Shown: positions 27,799-36,468 of the stretch, piece by piece | How positions within the stretch are numbered: the stretch's first letter is position 1 | Layout: each line of letters opens with the position of its first letter | Origin: Methylocapsa acidiphila B2 | GTDB lineage: Bacteria > Pseudomonadota > Alphaproteobacteria > Rhizobiales > Beijerinckiaceae | Assembly (NCBI RefSeq): GCF_000427445.1 | Contig: NZ_KE386496.1 | Location: 3,512,004-3,576,003, forward strand | Direction: 5' to 3' | DNA: 64,000 nucleotides | Position numbers and translations under genes: made by a program | Notes under the pieces: generated by a model | The model's database searches: none | Told to the model about the DNA's origin: nothing | The model's input: the letters and a program-made list of their open reading frames with translations, nothing else

Positions 27799-28899
27799 TC
27801 AGGCTCCGGGGGGCGCGTTTCTCGCGGCGGCGGCGCGGGCGGCGATCGTCTCCATATTGTGTCGCGAGCTTCGCGCGAGTCCGTGCTCCGTCTTGTGCCA
27901 ATGATGCGGACGCAGGATCAAATCATAAAGCGCGGCCCAAGCGGCGGCCGACATCATGAGATAATAGGGAAAAAGCAGCGGCAGAAACGGCCAAAGGCCG
28001 AGGAGCTTGCGCCGTTTCATGCCAAGCAGCGAGAGCCAGATCACCGAGCCGCCGCCGAAAAGGACCACCGAAGCCCAGAGCGCCGCGATGACGAAGTCGA
28101 GCCCGGTGGCCGGATGGGGCAGGCCGAAGGCGGCGAGCTCGTAAATGGTGGCGGCGGTCAGAAAGGGCCAAAGCGGCGGCGCGAGGACGAGGCTCGTCAG
28201 CATTAGAACCAACGCTCCGGCGTTGATTGCTCCGACCTCGGCGACGAGGCGGCGCGGATGCCGGCTCAGGGTGATCAGCGTTTGCATCCATCCCTTGGAC
28301 CAGCGCCGCCTTTGCGTGAGCCAGGCGCTGAACCTGCTCGGCGCTTCCTCCTGGGTGTGGGAAGGCAGCGTGCCCGCGCGATAGCCGAAACGGGCGAGCC
28401 GAAGGCCGAGGTCGGCGTCCTCGGTCACGTTCCAGGCGTCCCAGCCGCACACTTCGTGCAGCACGTCAGCGCGGAAATGGTTCGACGACCCTCCGAGCGG
28501 CGGCGGCAGGCGAAGCGCAGCGGTCCCGGGGTTCAGAACGTCGAACAGCGACGCATATTCGATCGAGAACATCCGGGTCAGCCAAGAATCCTCGATATTG
28601 TCGATCGTCAGCCGCGCTTGAAGACAGGCGAGCCGGCGGGGCTCGCGCAAGAAGCGCTCGGCCGCCTCGCGGAGCTGCAGGGCCGAGGGGGCGTCCTCCG
28701 CGTCGAAGACCGCCACGAATTGGCCGCGGAGGAGCGGCAGGGCGACATTGAGCGCGCGCGGTTTCGTGCGCGGCGACCCAGGCGGCGCGACGACGATCTC
28801 ATAGGTCGGCGGTAGGCGCAAAGCTTCGAGCGCGAGACGGGTGGGGTGGTCATCCGACTCGACGACGAGCTTGATGTCGAGCTTGCCGCGCGGATAGTC
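27799..28899 (-). pseudogene. C-terminal part of a transposon-split GT2 glycosyltransferase
   Basis: This is 366 codons of a membrane glycosyltransferase, running from the target duplication to the stop. It contains the catalytic middle and end: FDAEDAPSALQL (donor-binding Asp pair), a TED motif in WNVTEDADLGLRL, and the QRRRW motif in WLTQRRRWSKGWMQ, then several C-terminal membrane helices. On its own it lacks the N-terminal domain and first GT-A strand, which lie at 32789-33687. The reading frame is continuous when the halves are joined at one copy of GGATAGTC, giving 663 residues. It is probably inactive now. Confidence 0.88.
28892..28899. repeat. Target-site duplication of element 1, left copy
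   Basis: GGATAGTC directly abuts the left inverted repeat and is repeated exactly at 32789-32796 just outside the right one. Eight bases is the duplication length known for the IS1595 family. Confidence 0.92.
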
Positions 28900-28997
28900 C
28901 GGTATTATGGCGCAACTGCCACAAGCGATTTAGCTCCAGTCCCCCATCTGATTCCGAAAGGAGTCAGTGAGTGAGGGCGGCTGCGCTGGGCGCGCTT

Positions 28998-29918
28998 CTA
29001 TCTTGTAGTATTCTGTTTTCCTACTGGATTAATTCTCCAGTTTGGTACCTCAATCCCCTTTTTTTGCATCATTCCATTTCCTTGGATACGAAGGCAAACC
29101 TCAGAGACCCTTGTGGTGCTATTAAAAATATCTGTATACTTCACGGCGCTATAAAGGAACATTATTTTACTCCCGCTCAACACAGCAGCCAATTCGAGAT
29201 CTCCTATAGCGCGTGGAGTAGAATTGGCAGAAGCCCCTGGGCCAACTGGGAAATCCCCGCGCGATTCTTGCCAATTTGCCCCAAAGACGGGGATATCCTC
29301 TTCAAAGATAGGGGTATCATCACTCTGATTAATGATCCTATGGTCGATGAAAATAATTACGCCGATAGCGGGTGTCCTACCAAAGTTCTTCCAACGAACG
29401 GAGAACCCTACGGCCCTTTGGAACGAGATTTCATTTATCCTGCTATTAAAGGAAGGAAAACTTTCAACAGTTTCAAAGCATATCCACGCCCTCTCGGTGC
29501 CAACAGCAAGTATTGCTGCATTAGCAGAATCACGAGCCGCAGAGATAGTGTCTTTCATATCGGCCGCTTGTTGATCAGCGGCAATGCGCAGCCCGGCAGT
29601 TTCCCTAAACAAACCAGCAGTGGCGTAATAAAGGAGATACGTAAAGAGCACCAAAAGACCGTTGAATATGACAAGCAAAGTATCGGTGGGCTTCTCAAAA
29701 ATTTGCTCAACCCAATGACTTTTTTGCTCTCCTTTATCATAATATTGATTATGATCCAGCGTCGCAGCAAACTTGCGGGAATCGCGATTATGATATGGGG
29801 CTACGGCTGGCTGGCCGCTACTATGTGGTTCGGGATGTTCCACGCCCAATAAACCAAAGAGGCTAGCTCCAAAGAGCGCTAACAGCGCAAATAGCGGCCC
29901 CCACGCCTTAATAACCAT
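28998..29918 (-). CDS. Passenger membrane protein of unknown function
   Basis: A 306-residue protein with two likely membrane segments, near 7-25 (WGPLFALLALFGASLFGLLG) and near 80-105 (TLLVIFNGLLVLFTYLLYY). A helical stretch (ADQQAADMKDTISAARDSAN) and a beta-rich C-terminal domain beginning around GTERAWICFETVESFP follow. Proteins with this helix pair plus ERAW-type domain are common hypotheticals on rhizobial mobile DNA. An opposite-strand frame of similar length is treated as its shadow. It is the passenger nearest the left end of element 1. Confidence 0.65.
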   Translation of the reverse strand: MVIKAWGPLFALLALFGASLFGLLGVEHPEPHSSGQPAVAPYHNRDSRKFAATLDHNQYYDKGEQKSHWVEQIFEKPTDTLLVIFNGLLVLFTYLLYYATAGLFRETAGLRIAADQQAADMKDTISAARDSANAAILAVGTERAWICFETVESFPSFNSRINEISFQRAVGFSVRWKNFGRTPAIGVIIFIDHRIINQSDDTPIFEEDIPVFGANWQESRGDFPVGPGASANSTPRAIGDLELAAVLSGSKIMFLYSAVKYTDIFNSTTRVSEVCLRIQGNGMMQKKGIEVPNWRINPVGKQNTTR

Positions 29919-29936
29919 TTCCAAAATACCAATTTA

Positions 29937-30176
29937 TTAAAAGTCGTCTAACCTTATGCCTTCTAGCTCTAGCGCTGCAAGGCAGGCCAGCAAAAATGTC
30001 GCGGCGAATGTCCCCCGCTTTAGCTTCATCGTGATAGAGGCTTCGGTCTCTTCAAAGCCGTGCTCTTTCAGCCGGTCCACAAGCTCAACATAGGTGACGC
30101 CAGCTTCCTTCATTTTGGCTTTCAAAAAAGAGCTAGCTCGCGCTTGCCATTCCTCTTCGGTCTTTGCGAATCCCAT
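29937..30176 (-). CDS. DUF6471-family small protein
   Basis: A 79-residue protein whose pattern EEWQARASSFLKAKM..AGVTYVELVDRL then EASITMKLKRGTF matches DUF6471. It reads like a compact helix-turn-helix (a Cro/XRE-like helix pair followed by a recognition helix). The start is ATG 30176. It is divergent from the transposase across a 105-base promoter region with two similar repeats, so I infer that it may regulate transposition. It lies 18 bases upstream of the 306-residue membrane protein and may be cotranscribed with it. Confidence 0.75.
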   Translation of the reverse strand: MGFAKTEEEWQARASSFLKAKMKEAGVTYVELVDRLKEHGFEETEASITMKLKRGTFAATFLLACLAALELEGIRLDDF

Positions 30177-30198
30177 AGCCAAGCCTATCGTTTAAGAG

Positions 30199-30272
30199 AG
30201 CTATCAAAAACGATAGATTGTTGTTGACAGGCTGTCAAACCTACCATATTCGTTAGCTATCAAATTCGATAG
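30199..30272. promoter_or_regulatory. Divergent promoter with paired operator-like repeats
   Basis: AGCTATCAAAAACGATAG (30199-30216) and AGCTATCAAATTCGATAG (30255-30272) are direct repeats, identical at 16 of 18 positions, each an imperfect dyad (CTATC/GATAG). Between them TTGACA (30224-30229) with a 17-base spacer to TATTCG (30247-30252) forms a plausible transposase promoter. A repressor bound at both sites could control tnp and the divergent DUF6471 gene. Confidence 0.6.
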
Positions 30273-30281
30273 GTAGCGAAT

Positions 30282-31265
30282 ATGTCGCAGCATTTCCTCC
30301 TCTCCCGCCCTGCCAAGACCCTGAGCCTCGCTCAGGTCTTCCGCATGTCGGACGCGGAAGCTGAGACGATGTTCTGCAAAGTCCGTTGGCCCGAGACGGA
30401 AGGGAAGCCTGTCTGCCCCCATTGCGGCGGGCTGGAGCCCTATGAGTGCCGGCGCCCAAATGGCTCGCTCCGGTTCCGCTGCAAGGCCTGCAAGAAGGAC
30501 TTCACTGTCACCAGCGGGACGCTGTTTGCCTCGCATAAACTCCCGCTACGCGGCTATCTCGCGGCCATCGCGATCTTCTGCAATGAAGTGAAGGGGAAGT
30601 CCGCTCTGGCGATCTCTCGCGATCTCGGATTGTCTTACAAGGCCGCCTTCGTCCTCTTGCACAAACTGCGGGAAGCAATGGCAGAGGAAATGAAGGGCCG
30701 CACGGTCGGCGGCGAAGGCAAGGTCGCCGAGATCGACGGCGGGTATTTTGGCGGATACATCAAGCCGGCAAACATCAAGGAAAACCGCGTCGATCGCCGC
30801 TTAGGCCGCAACCAAAACGGCAAGCGCCAAGCTGTCGTCATCGTCCGCGAGCGTAATGGCCGTTCGCTTCCGGCCGTCTTCCGCACCGAAGGGCAGGCTC
30901 TTTCATTCATCCGCTCGCGCATTGCCAAGGGAACCGTCATCAATGCGGACGAAGGAAGCTCTTGGGACGCGCTGCATGCTCAATACGAGATGAAGCGCAT
31001 CAATCACCAAGAGGCCTACAGCCTAGACGGCGCTTGCACGAATTGGGCGGAAGAATTTTTCAGCCGCATGCGCCGCGCCGAGCAAGGCCATCATCATCAT
31101 ATTGCCGGGCCGTACCTGCTTCGTTACGCGCAAGAGGCATCTTGGCGGGAGGACCATCGCCGGATAAGCAACGGCGAGCAGGTTCATATGGTTTCTGGTC
31201 TGGCGATGCGGCGCGGGCCGTCTGTGGATTTCAGCGGATATTGGCAGCGCACGAAAGCTATTTGA
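30282..31265 (+). CDS. IS1595-family (ISXO2-like) transposase
   Basis: A 327-residue transposase. An N-terminal zinc ribbon (Cys45, 48, 67, 70; CPHCGG...CKAC) is followed by the DDE-type domain: Asp152 (AEIDGGYFGG), Asp223 (NADEGSS) and Asn254/Glu256-257 (TNWAEEFFSRMRR). It appears full length. AGGTAG is a possible ribosome-binding site. It is the only transposase in element 1, whose ends and 8-bp duplication fit this family. Confidence 0.93.
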   Translation: MSQHFLLSRPAKTLSLAQVFRMSDAEAETMFCKVRWPETEGKPVCPHCGGLEPYECRRPNGSLRFRCKACKKDFTVTSGTLFASHKLPLRGYLAAIAIFCNEVKGKSALAISRDLGLSYKAAFVLLHKLREAMAEEMKGRTVGGEGKVAEIDGGYFGGYIKPANIKENRVDRRLGRNQNGKRQAVVIVRERNGRSLPAVFRTEGQALSFIRSRIAKGTVINADEGSSWDALHAQYEMKRINHQEAYSLDGACTNWAEEFFSRMRRAEQGHHHHIAGPYLLRYAQEASWREDHRRISNGEQVHMVSGLAMRRGPSVDFSGYWQRTKAI

Positions 31266-31270
31266 TGACG

Positions 31271-31855
31271 CTATTCGTTTCGTAAGCTATCAAGTGGCGC
31301 ATACAATGAAAACTCATTGCCTTTGCAACCTTCGAATCCCAGTGTTTTGTACCACTGATAGAGACTTGAATTGTCGCGACCACCTTCGCTTTCGAGCACG
31401 ATTCCCCAAGCCGCGATATCTGGATTACGGTGAATGCGCCGTGCTGCATCTATTATCAAGGCAACACCAAGTCCCTGTGGGGCTAAATCATCACGCCCCA
31501 TGAAACCGATTCTAATCATAGGGACAGGAATGCCACGTGGGGCCTTCCGATCGTCGCGGTTGATAAGATTAGATTTCTGGATCAACGCCGCAGATAATGT
31601 ATAAAACCCCAAAATATGATTTGGGGACTCCGGGTTTTGAATGACGAAGGCTCGACAATAGTTTTTAGGAATCCATATTTTTGCTTCGGTTGAAAAAAAA
31701 TTTGAGATCCGCTCGCTTCTCGAAGATTTGAAGTCAGCAGTTAAGTGACGTTCAGCCAATAAAACAGTGTTTAAAGGCTCTGGCCTCGGAGCAACTTCAA
31801 GAGCTGTGTCCCCTTGCGGATCGCTTCTGTTGGCTGTTTTGGAGTCGTCATGCAT
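31271..31855 (-). CDS. GNAT acetyltransferase, TacT-like toxin candidate
   Basis: A 194-residue GNAT protein. FYTLSAALI, the IPVPMIRIGFMGRDD strand and the acetyl-CoA loop APQGLGVAL, then WYKTLGF near the end, follow the plan of TacT/AtaT toxins that acetylate aminoacyl-tRNA. Its first ~28 codons overlap the preceding antitoxin-like gene; similarity begins near LLAERHL, so the real start may be a TTG around 31763. The antitoxin-first, overlapping order is usual for TacAT. It converges with the transposase, 5 bases away. The toxin role is inferred. Confidence 0.75.
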   Translation of the reverse strand: MHDDSKTANRSDPQGDTALEVAPRPEPLNTVLLAERHLTADFKSSRSERISNFFSTEAKIWIPKNYCRAFVIQNPESPNHILGFYTLSAALIQKSNLINRDDRKAPRGIPVPMIRIGFMGRDDLAPQGLGVALIIDAARRIHRNPDIAAWGIVLESEGGRDNSSLYQWYKTLGFEGCKGNEFSLYAPLDSLRNE

Positions 31856-32031
31856 TGGATAAATTCATCAAAATCACTTTGCTCAAGCGTGACAATCCCC
31901 TCGAATTGGTCGCCGGAGTCAATAGGAAGCGCGGTCTCATTTTTCGTCTGGATCGTGTGATAATTAGTTTGTTCGGCCGTTAGCGGATCAAAAGGCCCGA
32001 CAGTTTGGCCACAGATTGAATCGAAGGTCAT
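31771..32031 (-). CDS. Antitoxin-like protein lacking an RHH domain
   Basis: An 86-residue protein from ATG 32031 (AAAAGGG upstream). Only the C-terminal third resembles DUF1778/TacA antitoxins: LEQSDFDEFIQCMTTPKQPTE fits the toxin-neutralising tail (a helix ending in a Phe/Pro-rich clamp). The N-terminal ribbon-helix-helix DNA-binding part of TacA is absent, replaced by an unrelated ~50-residue stretch. It immediately precedes and overlaps the GNAT gene, so a cognate antitoxin is the best guess. Confidence 0.6.
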   Translation of the reverse strand: MTFDSICGQTVGPFDPLTAEQTNYHTIQTKNETALPIDSGDQFEGIVTLEQSDFDEFIQCMTTPKQPTEAIRKGTQLLKLLRGQSL

Positions 32032-32265
32032 GGCTGATCCCTTTTCAGGGCAAATGAGATAGGGCCTGCGGCAAAGCCGCAGAAGGGCGTCTGTGCTAGG
32101 CACAGACTATGGTCTCAATAATAAGCATTAACGGAGAGCTGCCACACACTCCGCATATCGGCGTAACAATCAAAGTCACAGCATATGGTTGCCAGTCAAT
32201 CGCCCATTGACAGGAATGAAAGTTTATGTTACAGGCCTTAGCCTGCGGATAGGCCTGTCAATAAT

Positions 32266-32730
32266 TCAAAAAATATTTTCATGAGCGCGTTGATGTGGCG
32301 GCCTTGCCACGAATAAGCTCCACACTCGGACGCCCCCGCGCTTCTCCGTCCCATCAATCATCCCTCTCCGGCATTGCTGGCGCAACGCATGGATAAGCCG
32401 GGCCGCGACAGCCTTAGCGAGTACCTTGTCGCCAGTGTCGAGCCCCTTCGCTGCCATGACCTTCAAGGCTAGCTGGCGCGTATTGAGCGGGCCTTGCGCC
32501 AAAGCTTCCTTGCATAAGGCGATGGCCTCGCCTCGCTTGAAGCAGCGATGAATATCGACATAGGGCGGGATTTCTTCCCGATCGCCCGATGCCTCAAAGA
32601 TCGTGATCGCTGCGGTTATGTGCGCCAGGTCGGCCCGCGCTTGCGCGAGCTTCTTTTCATAGTTCGCGATTGAGGCGATGATTTCCGCTCTTTTGGAGCG
32701 AAGGGTCGTAACTGTGCGTATCTCTGCCAT
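32266..32730 (-). CDS. Passenger protein with coiled coil and helical domain
   Basis: A 154-residue protein. Residues about 8-45 are a coiled coil (RSKRAEIIASIANYEKKLAQ), and about 70-130 look like a winged-helix fold (EALAQGPLNTRQLALKVMAAKG). It resembles hypothetical proteins that recur in rhizobial insertion elements. DNA binding is possible. It stands alone at the right end of element 1, between the antitoxin-like gene and the right inverted repeat. Confidence 0.6.
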   Translation of the reverse strand: MAEIRTVTTLRSKRAEIIASIANYEKKLAQARADLAHITAAITIFEASGDREEIPPYVDIHRCFKRGEAIALCKEALAQGPLNTRQLALKVMAAKGLDTGDKVLAKAVAARLIHALRQQCRRGMIDGTEKRGGVRVWSLFVARPPHQRAHENIF

Positions 32731-32788
32731 GGGGCAGATTTAGGCGCTGGGCTGACTGATTTCTTGTGGCGGTTGCGCCATAATACCG

Positions 32789-33687
32789 GGATAGTCGATC
32801 GCTTGCAGCGCCGTCGCGAGCTGCGCCACGATGCGCGCTTCACGATGGAGGGCGATGACGATCGAATAGGTCGGGAGCATCCGGTCTGGGAGCCGGATAG
32901 GAGAGGGCGGGCTCGCCGCAGCGACGCTCGCCGAGCCGGCGAAGAGGCGCAACATGATCGCCGCCAGGAACAAGCCGTTCAAACTGAGAGACAATGTAGT
33001 CCAGGCGAAAGTGGGCGCCAGGGCGAGCAGGAGGGCCGCGATCGCGACCGCTATGACGGCGATCCGGCGTTGCGCCTCCGTCGCGCCGTCCTTTGCCGAA
33101 AAGCTTGGGTCGACGCTCGAAAGGCCGAGGCTCGCTGCGGCCGCGATGGTCGGCGCGGCGAAAGCCTGGACGAGCCGCGACAAATGGGCGGGCGTGGTGA
33201 TGGCGAGGCCGGCGCTCGCCAGATGATGACCGCCGCCCGCGCGAAGGAGATCGGCGAGAGCGGCGCCGCGCGGCGCTGCGAGCCAATGCAGGCCCATGTC
33301 TCCTTGCAGGGGAGCGACGCCGGCGTGAATGGAATGGGGGTAGCGGGCGCCGGCCCCGAGCGCGTGGTCGGTTTGCGTGAACGGCAAGCCGAGATGGCGC
33401 GCGATGGAGCTGTAGTAGAACGACTCGTCGACGACGCCGGTGGCGAGCAAGGCGGCGTCGGGGGAAATCGCCTGTTCCCGCGCTTGAGCCTGGACAAGGC
33501 GGAGAAACTCGGGAGGCGCGCCATAACGAGACAAAAAGGCGAGCTCGACCGTCAGCCCGTCCAAATGGCGATCGGCCGCCACGTCGGCGAGCGCCGTCGA
33601 TGTTGGCGGAGAAGGCGGACCGAGGCTCCTCGGGCCGACCGGTGATTGGTTTCGGTCGACGGACTGGAAATTCATTCGAAAATTCAC
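32789..33687 (-). pseudogene. N-terminal part of the split GT2 glycosyltransferase
   Basis: This is 297 codons plus the target duplication, ending inside element 1 at a new stop (32740). It holds an N-terminal domain like those of type II secretion/pilus ATPases (GAPPEFLRLVQAQAREQ...SFYYSSIARHLGLPF), two membrane helices (about 200-245) and the first GT-A strand YSIVIALHREARIVAQL. Joined to 27799-28899 it rebuilds a 663-residue protein reading DYP-RGK across the junction. The GTG at 33687 is assumed as start; an ATG four codons on is possible. It was probably a processive surface-glycan synthase. Confidence 0.88.
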
Positions 33688-34024
33688 AGGTCCAGCAAAT
33701 GTTGCCTTAACCTATACAACATTCATCAGGAGCTTGACTATCGAGTTCCGTCGGGTCAGGGCGGTTGTCGCGTGGCCCTGCGCCCTCGTTTCAGGGGGGC
33801 GTGAAAGCATCAGATCTAGCTTAAGTGAAGCAGTATCGTTGCGCGATCGGGAGGAAGATAAAAGCTCAGATCTAGCCGAAATTCGTCCATATGATCGACG
33901 TTTTTACGCGGAATATTAAGGCTGTGCCGCGTTCAAGCGATATTCTGATGAATAACACTTGATGGCGTTAAAATTTCTGTCAAAATAATTAAATTCAAAA
34001 AAATCATCGCCGGGAGGCGGCGCC
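33688..34024. other. Intergenic region
   Basis: These 337 bases lie between the divergent split glycosyltransferase and a small membrane protein. The part from about 33900 to 34000 is AT-rich and could hold promoters. I see no convincing gene or hairpin; a 61-codon frame at 33734 has no ribosome-binding site or recognisable sequence. Confidence 0.4.
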
Positions 34025-34351
34025 ATGCTTATTGCCATTGCGGGAAGTGCATTTTTAGGACTCACGCTTGCGTTGTTTTTTAGGGTCTATGTCCTTTGGC
34101 CGACCTGCGCAGTGCTGATCGTTCTTGTTTTCTCTAATTCGTTTCAGCCGGCGCAGAGCCTGGTCGGCGCGGTCATAATGATGGCCGCACTGATCACGAG
34201 CCTTCAAGTCGGCTATTTTACGGGCTTGATTTTAAAGATGTTTCCGCGCGCCCCCTTACGGGTCAAGAGAGGCGCGTTGGAGGGGCGTCCGATATCCTCG
34301 GCTGCTGCCTTGAGCCCGCGTTCTATCCGTCACCGGCGCATCCGACATTAA
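34025..34351 (+). CDS. Small membrane protein of unknown function
   Basis: A 108-residue protein after a strong GGGAGG site. Three hydrophobic segments are visible: about 1-20 (LIAIAGSAFLGLTLALFF), 22-40 (VYVLWPTCAVLIVLVFS) and 48-70 (LVGAVIMMAALITSLQVGYFTG). A basic tail follows. No known domain recognised. It stands alone between the glycosyltransferase remnant and the convergent trmB. Confidence 0.6.
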   Translation: MLIAIAGSAFLGLTLALFFRVYVLWPTCAVLIVLVFSNSFQPAQSLVGAVIMMAALITSLQVGYFTGLILKMFPRAPLRVKRGALEGRPISSAAALSPRSIRHRRIRH

Positions 34352-34453
34352 GGCTGCGATCAATCTGGAATGACGCGTGAGCCGCGAGCATTCGTCCTTC
34401 CGCGCGAGGATTCGGGCCTTTCAGCCGGCGCGCGCCACAGCAGTCGAAAGCTT

Positions 34454-35242
34454 TTATGAACGCTGGAAGGTGAGATAGACCGGCCGGCGTTCCTCGCGAA
34501 GAGCCTTGGACTCATATCGCGTTCCTTCCCAACCCTGCCAGGGTTGCAGCCAGTCCGAGGCGTTTTCGGCCGCCCAGCGGAAATCTGGCGACCTCAGCAC
34601 GCGGGCTAAGGTCCAGCCGGCATTGTCGTCTATGTCGGTTGCAAAGCGCAGCTCGGCGCCAGGACGCATGCGGCTCGCGAGGACCGTGAGCATCTCATCG
34701 GAGAGGAATCGCCGCTTGCGCTGTCGTCGTTTCGGCCAAGGGTCTGGATAGAGAAGATAGACTCCATCCAAGGAATTTTCGGGTATCGCCTCGATCACGG
34801 CGCGCGCGTCTCCATTATAAAGGCGCACATTCGTCAAATGTCCCTCCTCGATGAGGGCCACGGCCTTGGCGACTCCGTTCAGATAGGCTTCGCAGCCGAT
34901 AAAGCCGAGATCGGGGTGCAGGCGGGCCTCGGCGGCGAGATGCTCGCCGGCGCCGAACCCGATTTCGAGCCAGATCGCGGTCGGCTTTTCAAGAAAAAGC
35001 GACGGGGGGTCGGAAATTGGCCGGGAGGCGTCCAGAGCGGCGCCGGGAAGGACCGTCCGCAGCAGCTCAGCCTGCCGGTAGCGCAGCCTCTTTCCTTTGC
35101 GGCGGCCGTAAAGGCCCCGGGGGCGGTCCGGAGTCTCCGCCGAAAGATCGGGCCTCGCCAAATCGGGACTTGAGAAATTCTCGGGCGTCGGCGAAGCGGG
35201 ACCCCCGGCGGCCGGCTCGCCGAATTGCCTTTTTCGCGTCAT
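34454..35242 (-). CDS. trmB: tRNA (guanine-N7)-methyltransferase
   Basis: A 262-residue SAM-dependent methyltransferase. EIGFGAGEHL is the SAM-binding loop, and YLLYPDPWPKRRQRKRRF is the hallmark TrmB segment with the catalytic Asp. An N-terminal extension of about 40 residues precedes the GLYGRRKGK start of the core. It makes m7G46 in tRNA. It begins 29 bases after metK, so the two are cotranscribed and the methyl donor gene directly precedes a methyltransferase. Confidence 0.92.
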   Translation of the reverse strand: MTRKRQFGEPAAGGPASPTPENFSSPDLARPDLSAETPDRPRGLYGRRKGKRLRYRQAELLRTVLPGAALDASRPISDPPSLFLEKPTAIWLEIGFGAGEHLAAEARLHPDLGFIGCEAYLNGVAKAVALIEEGHLTNVRLYNGDARAVIEAIPENSLDGVYLLYPDPWPKRRQRKRRFLSDEMLTVLASRMRPGAELRFATDIDDNAGWTLARVLRSPDFRWAAENASDWLQPWQGWEGTRYESKALREERRPVYLTFQRS

Positions 35243-35271
35243 CCGAGCCGCCGAACGGTCTTTGCGAGAGT

Positions 35272-36468
35272 TCAGGCGAGATAAGCTTTGATCTTGTCCG
35301 CGAGGTCCGTATTTTCCCAGGAAAAGCCGCCCTCGACGTCGGGCGCGCGGCCAAAATGTCCGTAAGCGGAGGTCCGCGCATAGATCGGCCGGTTGAGATT
35401 GAGATGCTCCCGGATTCCGCGCGGCGAAAGTCTCATGCTCTGCCCGAGCGCTGCCTCCAGGCGATCCTCGGAGACTTTCCCGGTGCCATGGGTATCGACA
35501 TAAATGGACAGTGGATCGGCGACGCCGATCGCATAGGCCAGCTGAATGGTCACGCGATCGGCAAGTCCGGCCGCGACGACATTCTTGGCGAGATAGCGGG
35601 CGGCATAGGCCGCCGAGCGGTCGACCTTCGTCGGGTCCTTTCCAGAAAAAGCGCCGCCGCCATGGGGCGCCGCGCCGCCGTAAGTGTCCACGATGATCTT
35701 GCGGCCGGTCAGACCGGTGTCGCCGTCAGGTCCCCCGATGACGAATTTTCCGGTGGGGTTCACGTGCCAAACCGTCTCTGGGTTGATCCAGCCTTCCGGC
35801 AGCGTCGCCCGAATGTAAGGCTCGACGATCGCGCGGACGTCGGACGAGCTCAAATTCTCGTCGAGATGCTGGGTCGAGAGCACGATCTGGGTCACCCCGA
35901 CCGGCTTACCGTCGACATATCTGACAGTCACTTGACTTTTCGCGTCCGGCCCGAGCTTGGCGGCGTCGCCCTCACCAGCTTTTCTGGCTTTGGCGAGGGT
36001 CTCGAGGATTTTATGCGCATAAAAAAGCGGCGCCGGCATCAATTCCGGCGTCTCACGGCAGGCGTAACCGAACATAATGCCTTGATCGCCGGCGCCTTCA
36101 TCCTTATTGCCGCTCGCGTCGACGCCTTGCGCGATGTCGGCCGATTGGGCGTGAAGAACCACGTCGACATTGGCGTTCCGCCAGTGAAAGCCGTCCTGCT
36201 CGTAGCCAATGTTCTTGATCGCGTCCCGCGCCGTCGCCTCGATCTGCTCTTTCGAGATGGCCGGGCCGCGAACCTCGCCGGCGATGACAACGCGATTGGT
36301 CGTCGCCAGAGTCTCGCAGGCGACGCGGATCTGATAGGGATCGACGCCGGATTTTGCGCCCTCGCGGAAGAACAAGTCGACGATCTCGTCGGAAATCCGG
36401 TCGCAAACCTTATCGGGATGCCCTTCCGAGACAGATTCACTGGTGAAAAGATAGTTCGCGCGGGGCAC
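35272..36468 (-). CDS. metK: S-adenosylmethionine synthetase
   Basis: A 398-residue enzyme. Signatures: SEGHPDK near the N-terminus, [12 protein letters not shown] (the ATP motif) near residue 120, and [19 protein letters not shown] (the P-loop-like motif) further on. The start is GTG with GGAG upstream. It makes SAM from methionine and ATP. It is preceded by a sigma-70-type promoter and a leader of about 120 bases that can fold into a hairpin, and followed by trmB. An XRE regulator and lnt lie upstream on the same strand. Confidence 0.95.
   Translation of the reverse strand: MPRANYLFTSESVSEGHPDKVCDRISDEIVDLFFREGAKSGVDPYQIRVACETLATTNRVVIAGEVRGPAISKEQIEATARDAIKNIGYEQDGFHWRNANVDVVLHAQSADIAQGVDASGNKDEGAGDQGIMFGYACRETPELMPAPLFYAHKILETLAKARKAGEGDAAKLGPDAKSQVTVRYVDGKPVGVTQIVLSTQHLDENLSSSDVRAIVEPYIRATLPEGWINPETVWHVNPTGKFVIGGPDGDTGLTGRKIIVDTYGGAAPHGGGAFSGKDPTKVDRSAAYAARYLAKNVVAAGLADRVTIQLAYAIGVADPLSIYVDTHGTGKVSEDRLEAALGQSMRLSPRGIREHLNLNRPIYARTSAYGHFGRAPDVEGGFSWENTDLADKIKAYLA

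Larger units (their letters stand above)
28900..32788. mobile_element. IS1595-family transposon with passenger genes (element 1)
   Basis: A 3889-bp element bounded by inverted repeats 28900-28925 and 32763-32788, which match at 25 of 26 positions and begin CGGTATTATGGCGCAAC. It is flanked by an 8-bp duplication. The plus-strand transposase is central; passenger genes on the minus strand are a 306-residue membrane protein, a DUF6471 protein, a GNAT toxin-like/antitoxin-like pair and a 154-residue unknown. The interior is AT-richer than the host. It disrupts a glycosyltransferase gene. Passenger-carrying members are established for IS1595; this combination I have not seen described. Confidence 0.93.

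Noticed and set aside
28971-29852. Long plus-strand frame opposite the membrane-protein gene of element 1
   Set aside because: The minus-strand reading has coherent membrane segments and a domain pattern seen in other hypotheticals; the plus-strand one reads as its antisense.
33734-33919. 61-codon frame after the glycosyltransferase remnant
   Set aside because: No Shine-Dalgarno and no recognisable composition or motif.
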